In this document: piece after piece, positions 36,301-43,233 of the stretch
Position numbering within the stretch: the stretch's first letter is position 1
How the letters are laid out: each line of letters opens with the position of its first letter
NCBI RefSeq assembly: GCF_004348825.1
Contig: NZ_SMJU01000001.1
Coordinates: forward strand, 516,522-580,521
Reading direction: 5' to 3'
Source of the DNA: Arundinibacter roseus
GTDB lineage: Bacteria; Bacteroidota; Bacteroidia; Cytophagales; Spirosomataceae
DNA length: 64,000 nucleotides
Made by a program: the position numbers and the translations under genes
The notes under the pieces: generated by a model
What the model was told of the DNA's origin: nothing
Database searches by the model: none
Seen by the model: the letters and a program-made list of their open reading frames with translations, nothing else

Positions 36301-37072
36301 CACTCCACACGTCATTGTAGATGTAGGGGGGTGAAATGTCCGAAAATCGGGAAAAGTCTGAGTTCCAGGCCTGATTCAGATTGCTGAGGTTTTTGTATTT
36401 ATTTTGAACCCAGTCCTGAAAGGCGCGCCTGGAATGATATGAATAATCAAAAACCATGAGGCCATGTTGCTGAATGGCAGAGTTATATCCATCAATATTG
36501 AAGCCTATTTCGGCATGACTTGTGTTTATTACCGTTACAAAGGCAATTTGTCCGGCCTGCTGACGGCCTTTAAAATGCTCCAACACTTCCCTCACAAATC
36601 CATTTGCTTCTTCGACGGCGTTCTGATCCGAAAAGCTAAATCCTCCGAGCAACCCTTTTTTATCGCCATTTCCCGAAATTGGCCGCGTCTGCTCGGGCCA
36701 CCATCCTTCATTTCCGTCATCATGCCTTGCTACCCAAATCCGGAGCATGATTTTACAATTCAATTGTACGGCTAAGGCGGCTTGCTTATCAATCTGATCC
36801 CAGTTGGCAGGAGCACCTCGTTTGGAATAAATCCGCTCCCAGTTTACATTAAGCAAAAATGAATTTATCCCCGCCGCTGCGGCTCGTTCCATAATCGGGA
36901 GATAATTATCATTACTCTCGACATTCATGATCGATAAACTCAAATATCTCGGGTTTCCGGGAGGGGGCAAAGCTGCGTTTCCAGTAGCTACCACTTTCAA
37001 ACTCCACATGCAGGCAAGAAGTATGCATCCTGCGCCAAACACTACCTTTTTGGGTGTGTAAAAAACATTCAT
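33314..37072 (-). CDS. Secreted glycosidase-like protein with Ig-like repeats and T9SS sorting domain
   Basis: A 1252-residue secreted protein. After a signal peptide, residues about 40-420 look like a TIM-barrel glycosidase of the beta-galactosidase (GH42-like) type. SHAEIGFNIDG and GKIVGQEIGNV hold candidate catalytic glutamates. Five cadherin-like/putative Ig repeats follow (about 478-560, 680-775, 776-865, 866-955, 955-1045), each with a DPDG-like turn, GLP-GL and a closing ATDN-like strand. Two related modules of about 100 residues (about 560-677 and 1044-1147) share MSGP/MTGP and APYGL/APFGL. The last 90 residues (PFPNPYTNRVQVQI to the end) are a type A T9SS sorting domain, so the protein is exported and attached to the surface. 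The substrate is unknown. Confidence 0.82.
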   Translation of the reverse strand: MNVFYTPKKVVFGAGCILLACMWSLKVVATGNAALPPPGNPRYLSLSIMNVESNDNYLPIMERAAAAGINSFLLNVNWERIYSKRGAPANWDQIDKQAALAVQLNCKIMLRIWVARHDDGNEGWWPEQTRPISGNGDKKGLLGGFSFSDQNAVEEANGFVREVLEHFKGRQQAGQIAFVTVINTSHAEIGFNIDGYNSAIQQHGLMVFDYSYHSRRAFQDWVQNKYKNLSNLNQAWNSDFSRFSDISPPYIYNDVWSATYGAIGKDWYLFRHYELKNIIQKFIATTKSVDPSYKYINDMGSCYDPLSILRITLGFKDLCENTDGLKLNDNYEYPHRFATDLVRSNLPGKIVGQEIGNVNAIGEQNWREHINEAFEHGADWVNFFGFDQSFNFPAGENLIREMAAKWLNSPVQQIQTTQTVSYTLSEAVSQGGTSSVQGRWRTEYNKTRRPVKVLLLEDMLGETTIANQLPVVQTPLMNQLATVSQWFQYEIPTQAFRDPDGFITGITATGLPTGLSLSGWRIEGKAFATGEHTITITATDNSGAKVSTTFKLSVTGTSSGNIVSLFKAGNFLTRRFVRYIQEGDTLRGEDIRQTSNILVSPRSGAVGSYSFAMSGPYSISSEDSQAPYGLFGDNGGVMLKSGNYTLTIKSYVQANLKGSLLSEQVLRFVVVENSQNQNLPPVLHKVPADLFAKTGQPFALRLSDSTFIDPDGFLNSFTITGLPDGLRGDGTLISGTPTQKGIYTVNVRATDNGGSSSETKFKFTISADNIPPYVSGRLSNLSAEINKPFSYTIPGNIFSDSDGQISSVTVLGLPEGMSGNGSLISGVPKKVGVFQLIAIATDNENASVQLTFQLTVFPENKAPLVAKALTDQVADSGAVFSYVLPDDTFLDTDGEITRLEISGLPAGLTAQGKTIGGTPTQTGEFLVVVKAFDNKEAFVQTSFKLTVRKNVAPPAFNRIPDLLAVMGQVFYFDILQYFKDAQTSTLTISYASALPPGITANGSRLSGNPTAVGEYPMKAIARDSKGGTTEVEFRIIVQKPELRVMLHKAGGASGVIREIANADIIALSTLSDTVNIFIESNANITTIMFEMTGPVTYKGSDEAAPFGLYPGTSGFKPRVGTYQFKVTAYRNTTVVTSRTIQFDIIVASNTPVREGVVEYIPAPAAELWKPFPNPYTNRVQVQIAAEGYSSLKAVEVWSVEGAQLPLPASNWRVEGALLELDLSQTTPTPGTYILRLTEDNGKQKAVKIVKMP

Positions 37073-38101
37073 ACGCGGTAACTTTATTTATAAAAAAATG
37101 TAATTTTTTCTTGTATAATTCAATTTAACATAACCTCCTGATAATTATCAACAATCAAGCCAACTAAAGCACAGATTCCCCCCTCTCAATACCCTCTATA
37201 TACTCCAAAAGGTGCATTTTGGTTAAAAATACGTATTGCTCATTTTAAAAAATAATCTTTTTACTATAAAAAGTTACTTATTTTTTAATAAAAAAATAAA
37301 ACCAAAGGATACATATTATTTGTACATGCTTCTTACAAACGCTCCTTCATTTCTTGGAAACCAGGAGAAATTTTGAAAAAATGATTTAGGTCGGAGTTTA
37401 AAGAAAAAGCCAAATTCCCGATTTTGTGGCGGGAATTCCACAATAACGCTTTATACAAACCTCACTATATCAATAAGTTGTGTGGGAGAGAAAAAATGAT
37501 TACTGATTCAGGCCATGCAAAAACCTCTGGAATCGATGGCTTGTAAAATTTTGGAGAATTAATCCAAATAGTGTGTAGAAGCCTGACTTATGGTGGTGAA
37601 AGATAAGAAAAAGTATTTCCTTGACGGTTTTTCTGGTCTTTTATCTCAGCGAAGGTACAAATTAACTGTATTCAAGAACCCTTTTCTGAAAAAATTTAAA
37701 AACCTCCGGCATTGATGCTGCCGAATGACTAACGAAGATATGATTTTAAAACGTTAACTACCACATCAATTATTGTGCCACAGTTTGTAGCTCTTTACTA
37801 AAATATAGTTTCATATTTTTTAATAATCCTTATGTACGTCGACGATTTTGTCTCAGGATTTGGTCGTTTTCACTTCGTATATGATCGAGGTATATGCAGG
37901 AAAAACATACTTTTGGAAGCCTTTCTCTGTTTTGTTACTATTAGTTGAAAGTTACACTTTGCAAAGATCTATCCTGAGAGGATCTTGTAAATAAAAAGGC
38001 GATGAGGGCTAAGTTTGAATATACTATTTATATTTACGCCCGAAATATGCTACGGATATCCCACAACTAATTTCAGACATTCTAACCAACGTTCTCCCGG
38101 A
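37073..38101. other. One-kilobase intergenic region without ORFs
   Basis: AT-rich, with no ORF of 60 codons on either strand. An 8-bp hairpin AATTCCCG / CGGGAATT (37413-37420 with 37430-37437) is followed on the minus strand by a T-rich stretch. A minus-strand TACCTTCG (37650-37657), one mismatch from TAnnTTTG, lies about 240 bp upstream of it. This could be a small RNA gene, but the evidence is thin. The rest shows nothing I can name. Confidence 0.35.
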
Positions 38102-39124
38102 ATGAAAATCGGAAAAGTAGACGTAAGTATCAATTACTACGGAAAACCATATCAAACACTTGTAACTATTTTGACGCTATGGAAGCACTCGGCTCATCAT
38201 ATTGACCGCATCTTTCTGGTAATAGAAAAAGAACAGCCTTATCAACAATACGGCAGTATCAGGATACTACAAAATGCCTTGAAGGACCTGCCGGTCACCT
38301 ACTATTTTTCGTCTAGTTTCTATTACCATGGTTCACCGCCCTTGGAGTTTTTGCAGATACCTGAAAAACGATATGGGTTGAAATATCAGTTTGGACTCGA
38401 AAAAACGGATAAACCCTACCACTTTTTGAGCCATAATGATTGTTTGTATCAGGCAGATCTGCTTGGTATGATGATCAGGCAGGTAGAAGAGGCGCCGACC
38501 GAAGCAGAAGTTGCCGGCATTGGTATGATTGGTCAGTGCTGGAACTGTCCGGCGTTCTTTTCCAAACAATGCGATGGCTCTCGATTCGAGCAGTTTAAAC
38601 CCACTGCGTCCGAATTGCTGCAACTTGTCGAAAACTACCCGCCACCGCGGGCTGCCATCCATCATCGCCTTATTCAGGACGGCTACGTGCACCCACTTCC
38701 CGAATGCCGCCTCAACGAATATGCCTGCCTGGTAAATGCAGAAAAATATAAGGCCCTAACGATGCCCAAAGGAGCAATACTGCCGCTGGGGGCGTCCTGG
38801 CACGGGAGCGACTGGGGAGCGGTTTGGTTTTATCAGATGTACCACCTGGGCTACAAATTCATACATTTTCCGTTTGAGCCACACATGCAACACGCTCCTT
38901 TTAGCGAGGCTAAAAGCGGGCACATGAGTGACCACAACCGGGTCGAATACTTTGAAACAGAGTCAAGAGCACGGAATTTTTTAACGACTAATTTCCCCGA
39001 ACTACGCTTGTCTACACTGGATGTTCGGGTACGGGCCGGGCTGTTTCAGGCACAGCAGCAGGGACGCCGCCTGCCGGGAAAGCTGCGGTCACAGGTAAAA
39101 GTATTGTTAAAGAAATTTCGATAA
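38102..39124 (+). CDS. Glycosyltransferase-like protein of unknown function
   Basis: A 340-residue cytoplasmic protein. I start at ATG 38102; a TTG at 38015 would add 29 residues of poor character. The N-terminus (KVDVSINYYGKPYQTLVTIL then HIDRIFLVIEKE) resembles the nucleotide-sugar-binding half of GT-A glycosyltransferases, and HFLSHNDCLYQADLL could be the metal-binding loop. Later parts (GSDWGAVWFYQMYHLGYKF and FPFEPHMQHAPF) are also glycosyltransferase-like. The C-terminal tail is basic. I cannot assign a family or substrate. It stands alone after a long non-coding stretch and ahead of tRNA-Pro. Confidence 0.6.
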   Translation: MKIGKVDVSINYYGKPYQTLVTILTLWKHSAHHIDRIFLVIEKEQPYQQYGSIRILQNALKDLPVTYYFSSSFYYHGSPPLEFLQIPEKRYGLKYQFGLEKTDKPYHFLSHNDCLYQADLLGMMIRQVEEAPTEAEVAGIGMIGQCWNCPAFFSKQCDGSRFEQFKPTASELLQLVENYPPPRAAIHHRLIQDGYVHPLPECRLNEYACLVNAEKYKALTMPKGAILPLGASWHGSDWGAVWFYQMYHLGYKFIHFPFEPHMQHAPFSEAKSGHMSDHNRVEYFETESRARNFLTTNFPELRLSTLDVRVRAGLFQAQQQGRRLPGKLRSQVKVLLKKFR

Positions 39125-39139
39125 TCCCCGAGTGGAGTG

Positions 39140-39170
39140 TTGACAATAGCTATTTTTCTACCTAAGTTTG
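39140..39170 (+). promoter_or_regulatory. Promoter of tRNA-Pro
   Basis: TTGACA at 39140-39145 and TAAGTTTG at 39163-39170; TTG to TA is 20 bp. Transcription would start about 15 bp before the mature tRNA. Confidence 0.75.
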
Positions 39171-39191
39171 CACTCCCAATTCACATCAGTT

Positions 39192-39265
39192 CGGGATGTG
39201 GCGCAGCCCGGTAGCGCACACGCCTGGGGGGCGTGGGGTCGCAGGTTCAAATCCTGTCATCCCGA
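39192..39265 (+). tRNA. tRNA-Pro (anticodon GGG)
   Basis: A 74-nt cloverleaf. The acceptor stem is CGGGATG / CATCCCG with discriminator A. The D arm is GCGC / GCGC around AGCCCGGTA. The anticodon stem is CACGC / GCGTG with loop CTGGGGG, giving anticodon GGG (proline CCC/CCU). The T arm is GCAGG / CCTGT around TTCAAAT. CCA is not encoded. It is followed by its own terminator at 39276-39309 and by the repeat array. Confidence 0.97.
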
Positions 39266-40146
39266 CAAACATAAAAGCCTGATAATCAAACGATTGTCAG
39301 GCTTTTTTTGTATATCTTTATTTGAGATTCATTTTTGGTTTAAACAGGGTTCAAACATTTGAATACTTTTTGAGCAGTGCGAGTTTGTTACGATGCGTAT
39401 TATACTTTAAATATACTGCGGGGCGTGGGGTCGCAGCCGGAAGCCCGGAGGCGTTCAAATCCTGTCATCCATACAAATATAAAATCCTGATAATCAAACG
39501 ATTGTCAGGATTTTTTTTGTATATCTTTATTTGAGATTCATTTTGGGTTTAAACAGGGTTCAAACATTTGAATACTTTTTGAGCAGTGCGAGTTTGTTAC
39601 GATGCGTATTATACTTTAAATATACTGCGGGGCGTGCGGTCGCAGCCGGAAGCCCGGAGGCGTTCAAATCCTGTCATCCCGACAAACATAAAAACCTGAT
39701 AATCAAACGATTATCAGGTTTTTTTTGTATATCTTTATTTGAGATTCATTTTGGGTTTAAATAGGGTTCAAACATTTGAATACTTTTTGAGCAGTGCGAG
39801 TTAGTTACGATGCGTATTATACTTTAAATATACTGCGGGGCGTGCGGTCGCAGCCGGAAGCCCGGAGGCGTTCAAATCCTGTCATCCCGACAAACATAAA
39901 AATCTGATAATCAAACGATTGTCAGATTTTTTTTTGTATATCTTTATTTGAGATTCATTTTGGGTTTAAACAGGGTTCAAACATTTGAATACTTTTTGAG
40001 CAGTGCGAGTTAGTTACGATGCGTATTATACTTTAAATATACTGCGGGGCGTGCGGTCGCAGCCGGAAGCCCGGAGGCGTTCAAATCCTGTCATCCATAC
40101 AAATATAAAAGCCTGATAATCAAACGGTTGTCAGGATTTTTTTGTG
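39228..40146 (+). repeat. Tandem array of tRNA-Pro fragments and terminators (about 209 bp period)
   Basis: After the intact tRNA-Pro, the stretch from its anticodon arm through the terminator and a 110-bp tail recurs with a period of 208-209 bp. tRNA-derived parts start at 39421, 39630, 39838 and 40047. Each copy keeps the T-loop/acceptor part (TTCAAATCCTGTCATCC) but has a 16-bp insertion, CCGGAAGCCCGGAGGC, within the T stem and lacks the 5' half of the tRNA, so none can make a tRNA. Each copy keeps a terminator hairpin (39484-39511, 39693-39720, 39901-39928, 40110-40137). The tail holds a TTCAAACATTTGAA palindrome. Copies are nearly identical except for paired changes in the hairpin stems. 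Confidence 0.93.
39276..39309 (+). terminator. Terminator of tRNA-Pro
   Basis: AGCCTGATAATC (39276-39287), loop AAAC, GATTGTCAGGCT (39292-39303), a 12-bp stem with one T-G pair, then T7. It is repeated with matched stem changes in the four following units. Confidence 0.88.
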
Positions 40147-40208
40147 TGTAAAACTTTCTTAATGATACGTGAGTAGATTCGTAATGAAAGTATAAAGTTT
40201 AGGAAATT

Positions 40209-40285
40209 TGTCAGGCTGAGCGTAGTCGAAGCCAGTCTGCCAACGGGCTTCGACCGCCAGGCGGCCCTGTACGCTCAGCCTGACA
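40209..40285. repeat. REP-like palindromic element
   Basis: Outer arms TGTCAGGCTGAGCGTA (40209-40224) and its exact complement (40270-40285) enclose TCGAAGCC / GGCTTCGA (40226-40233 with 40246-40253) and a small CCGC/GCGG hairpin at 40254-40264. The shape is a branched palindrome. The arm sequence resembles extragenic repeats that I recall from other bacterial genomes. It lies between the tRNA-Pro array and the purM stop codon. Confidence 0.7.
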
Positions 40286-40356
40286 TTCAAAATTATTTAC
40301 ATTTCAATTCACTCATCAATAATGCTTTCTTATTTAACTCAAAAATCACTTCCTAC

Positions 40357-41520
40357 TCAATACAAAAACTCCCCAAACTCTGACCGGATCGTCAGCTGTT
40401 TGTGGGTGGAGGCATCAACCCGGCCTACAATCTGTGCGTCAATGCCAAACGATTGCGAGATTTCGATCACCCGGGCAGCGTACGCTTCGGGCAGGTAGAC
40501 TTCCAGCCGATGACCCATGTTAAATACCTTGTACATTTCCTGCCAACTCGTTCCGCTTTCTTCCTGAATCATCCGGAATAGCGGCGGTACTGCAAACAGA
40601 TTGTCTTTTATTACGTGTAGATTATCAATAAAATGCAGGATTTTGGTTTGGGCTCCGCCGCTGCAATGTACCATGCCGTGGAGTTGGGGGCGGAGTTCGT
40701 CCAGCAGCGCTTTGGCTACGGGCGCATACGTACGGGTTGGCGAAAGGATCAGTTGCCCTACGTTGAGCGGCGTGCCTTCGACTGCGTCTTGCAAGCGACG
40801 CGTACCACTATACACCAGGGACGCATCAATGTCGGCATCATAACTTTCAGGATACTGTGCTGCCAGGTTGTTGGCCAATACGTCGTGCCGGGCAGATGTG
40901 AGCCCGTTGCTTCCCATACCTCCGTTATAGGTTGTTTCGTAAGTAGCCTGTCCGTACGAGGCCAGGCCCACAATGACATCACCGGCAGCAATTCGGGCGT
41001 TGTCTACCACATCAGCGCGTTTCATGCGGGCAATCACCGTGCTATTGACTGTGACCGTCCGCACCAAATCGCCTACGTCGGCAGTTTCGCCACCTGTGCT
41101 GTATATTTCGACACCAAAGCGTCGGAGCATGTCAAGGACCTCTTCGGTACCGTTGATGATTTCGGCGATAACTTCTCCCGGAATTTTATGTTTGTTACGG
41201 TCAATCGTTGAACTTAGCAGCATCGGCCCGGTAGCGCCCACGCACAACAGGTCGTCGGTGTTCATCACCACCGCATCCTGCGCAATGCCCCGCCAAACCG
41301 ACACATCGCCGGTTTCTTTCCAATAGAGATATGCCAGCGAGGTTTTTGTTCCGGCGCCGTCGGCGTGCATAATTGTACAGTAGTCGGGATCGCCGGCCAG
41401 CGTATCGGGAACAATTTTACAAAAGGCTTTGGGAAAAATACCTTTGTCCAGTTTTTCTATGGCCTTGTGGACATCCTCTTTGGAAGCCGAAACACCTCTT
41501 TGCAAATAGCGGTCAGTCAT
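40357..41520 (-). CDS. purM: Phosphoribosylformylglycinamidine cyclo-ligase (AIR synthase)
   Basis: A 387-residue enzyme of purine synthesis that closes the imidazole ring using ATP. I start at ATG 41520 (MTDRYLQRGVSASKEDVHKA); an upstream in-frame start at 41568 is less likely. Family blocks include IMHADGAGTKTSLAYLY, the metal-site region QDAVVMNTDDLLCVGA, YSTGGETADVGDLVRT, GLTSARHDVLANN and the C-terminal FNMGHRLEVYLP. It is of the slightly longer Bacteroidota type. The next gene downstream on this strand is far away, beyond the tRNA array, so it is probably transcribed alone. Confidence 0.93.
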   Translation of the reverse strand: MTDRYLQRGVSASKEDVHKAIEKLDKGIFPKAFCKIVPDTLAGDPDYCTIMHADGAGTKTSLAYLYWKETGDVSVWRGIAQDAVVMNTDDLLCVGATGPMLLSSTIDRNKHKIPGEVIAEIINGTEEVLDMLRRFGVEIYSTGGETADVGDLVRTVTVNSTVIARMKRADVVDNARIAAGDVIVGLASYGQATYETTYNGGMGSNGLTSARHDVLANNLAAQYPESYDADIDASLVYSGTRRLQDAVEGTPLNVGQLILSPTRTYAPVAKALLDELRPQLHGMVHCSGGAQTKILHFIDNLHVIKDNLFAVPPLFRMIQEESGTSWQEMYKVFNMGHRLEVYLPEAYAARVIEISQSFGIDAQIVGRVDASTHKQLTIRSEFGEFLY

Positions 41521-41600
41521 TGTATCAGTTTTGAATGAGAGAGTAAGTGAATGTGGATTGGCGCACAAAATTATTCAATCAATCACTCATTCACACATTT

Positions 41601-42575
41601 TTATTCATAGACAAGCCCAATCTCTTCCCGCACGCCGTCCAGCAGGGTCATCAGGTTGAGGCTATCCCTAAGCGACCAGTCGGGTGTTTCGGTCAGACCG
41701 GCCCGCAAGGCTTCTCCAACCGCCTTAATTTCAAAATCGTAGCCATGCGTGCTTCGGGCAAAGTCAAAAACCTGCGGCTCCTGATCGGTCAGTTCCAGCG
41801 AAAGGGCTTCGCTTTCGTGCCAGCGACCATGCACACGAATACTGCCCAACTCGCCATATACCACAGCTTCGCAATCCGTTTTGGCCAAAAACGTAGCGTC
41901 CAAAAACGCAAAAGCACCGCTATCATACGTCAGCACCATGCCCGTAGCGGCATCTACACCCGTTTCGCTAAAAACAGCCGAAGCCTTCATAGTAGCAGGC
42001 ATGCCGAGTATTGCATACGACCAGAAAAGCGGATAAATGCCAATATCAAGCAAGGCTCCACCACCTAATTTTTTATTGAACAAACGCCCCTCAATATCAT
42101 AAATTCCTTTAAAGCCAAAGTCGGCCCGAACGCCCAACACTTTGCCAATAGCGCCTTGCTGAATCAGTTCAAGCGTTTTGAGTGTGGTTGGCATAAAGCG
42201 GCTCCACAGCGCTTCCATTAAAAACAGCTTTTTTTCACGGGCCGTTTGTACCATTTCCTGCACGTGGCCAAGATTCATCCCAAAGGGTTTTTCGCACAGT
42301 ACCGGCAGACCGGCGTTCAGGCAAAGCAAGGTATGTTCGTGGTGGCCCGTATGCGGAGAGGCAATGTACACGATGTCGATGTCGGGACAGGCAATTAGCT
42401 CTTCGTAGCTGCCGTAGGCGTAGGGTGCATTGTACTGCCGGGCAAATTCCTGCGCACGTTCGAGACTGCGGGAACCTACCGCCACGAGGGTAGCGTCGGC
42501 TACTGTCAGCAGATCCTGCGCGAATTTATGGGCGATGCGCCCCGGAGCCAGAATGCCCCATCGAATTGGTTCCAT
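41601..42575 (-). CDS. Gfo/Idh/MocA-family oxidoreductase
   Basis: A 324-residue NAD(P)-dependent dehydrogenase-like protein. The N-terminal Rossmann domain begins with IRWGILAPGRIAHKFAQDL, with the Gly of the classical GxGxxA motif replaced (GILAPGRIA). VYIASPHTGHHEHTLLCLNA and the catalytic-lysine motif VLCEKPFGMN are clear. The C-terminal sheet domain holds GGGALLDIGIYPLFWSYAIL. Family members act on sugars, inositols or glycosides; its substrate is not predictable. It lies upstream of purM and downstream of folK on the same strand, with gaps of about 80 and 54 bp. Confidence 0.9.
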   Translation of the reverse strand: MEPIRWGILAPGRIAHKFAQDLLTVADATLVAVGSRSLERAQEFARQYNAPYAYGSYEELIACPDIDIVYIASPHTGHHEHTLLCLNAGLPVLCEKPFGMNLGHVQEMVQTAREKKLFLMEALWSRFMPTTLKTLELIQQGAIGKVLGVRADFGFKGIYDIEGRLFNKKLGGGALLDIGIYPLFWSYAILGMPATMKASAVFSETGVDAATGMVLTYDSGAFAFLDATFLAKTDCEAVVYGELGSIRVHGRWHESEALSLELTDQEPQVFDFARSTHGYDFEIKAVGEALRAGLTETPDWSLRDSLNLMTLLDGVREEIGLVYE

Positions 42576-42629
42576 GGATGTCTATTTTTTAGAATTTATT
42601 TATTATCAATACTTTATCAATATAAAACA

Positions 42630-43115
42630 TCAACCCTGATACGCCCACACCTCTTCCTGATCGGGGCATTGGGCCAGTAGTTCGGCATTGGTTTTGTGAA
42701 AAATCGGATGTACAAAATCCGGGGCAATTTCTACCAAAGGTACCAGCGTGAACCGACGCTCGTGCAGGCGCGGATGCGGAACCGTGAGCCGGGCGGTGTC
42801 CATATGCAAAGCGTCAAAATATAGTAAATCAATATCCAGATGCCGGGCGCCCCAGCGTTCGTAGCGGACCCGTCCCAGTTCGTGTTCAATGTCCAGGGCG
42901 AGCCTTAGCACTTCTTCGGGCGCAAGGGCGGTTTCTACTTCCAGCACCTGATTCAGAAAAGCAGGCTGCTCAATGCCGCCCCAGGGCGCGGTTTCGTATA
43001 GCGCGGAGGTGCGTTTTACGGTGCCAATCTGAGTCTTAATCAAAAGCGCCGCCGCCTGCATCTGCAAAGCGCGGTCGCCGAGGTTGGAGCCAAGAAGCAA
43101 ATAAACTGTACTCAA
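42630..43115 (-). CDS. folK: Hydroxymethyldihydropterin pyrophosphokinase
   Basis: A 161-residue folate-pathway enzyme that transfers pyrophosphate from ATP to 6-hydroxymethyl-7,8-dihydropterin. The start codon is TTG at 43115; no in-frame ATG lies nearby upstream, and the family start MSTVYLLLGSNLGDR is intact. Further motifs are ALYETAPWGGIEQPAFLNQV, the ATP-site WGARHLDIDLLYF and VPHPRLHERRFTLVPL. It is divergent from recQ, with a 118-bp spacer. The unusual start codon may keep expression low. Confidence 0.94.
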   Translation of the reverse strand: MSTVYLLLGSNLGDRALQMQAAALLIKTQIGTVKRTSALYETAPWGGIEQPAFLNQVLEVETALAPEEVLRLALDIEHELGRVRYERWGARHLDIDLLYFDALHMDTARLTVPHPRLHERRFTLVPLVEIAPDFVHPIFHKTNAELLAQCPDQEEVWAYQG

Positions 43116-43166
43116 AATAGGAATCGATTCGTCAGCAAACAGGCGGGAATTTAAGCAGCTATTCCG

Positions 43167-43174
43167 TAGTTTTG
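43167..43174 (+). promoter_or_regulatory. Candidate -7 element of recQ
   Basis: TAGTTTTG matches TAnnTTTG, 59 bp before the recQ ATG. No TTG at the expected spacing. Confidence 0.4.
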
Positions 43175-43233
43175 AAACGAATGACCAAACTATTTTTCAT
43201 TAATCCCTCATCTGAGTTAGATTCAAAATTTTC

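Noticed and set aside
39168..39764. ORFs of 64-77 codons across the tRNA-Pro gene and its repeats
   Set aside because: They are translations of the tRNA and repeat array; residue content follows the repeat, and no start signal or family match is seen.
39421..40096. CRISPR-like array at the tRNA-Pro repeats
   Set aside because: Repeats are about 209 bp with no short repeat-spacer alternation and no cas genes nearby.
39421..40096. Additional functional tRNA-Pro genes in the array
   Set aside because: The 5' half (acceptor 5' strand, D arm, anticodon loop) is absent and the T stem is broken by an insertion.
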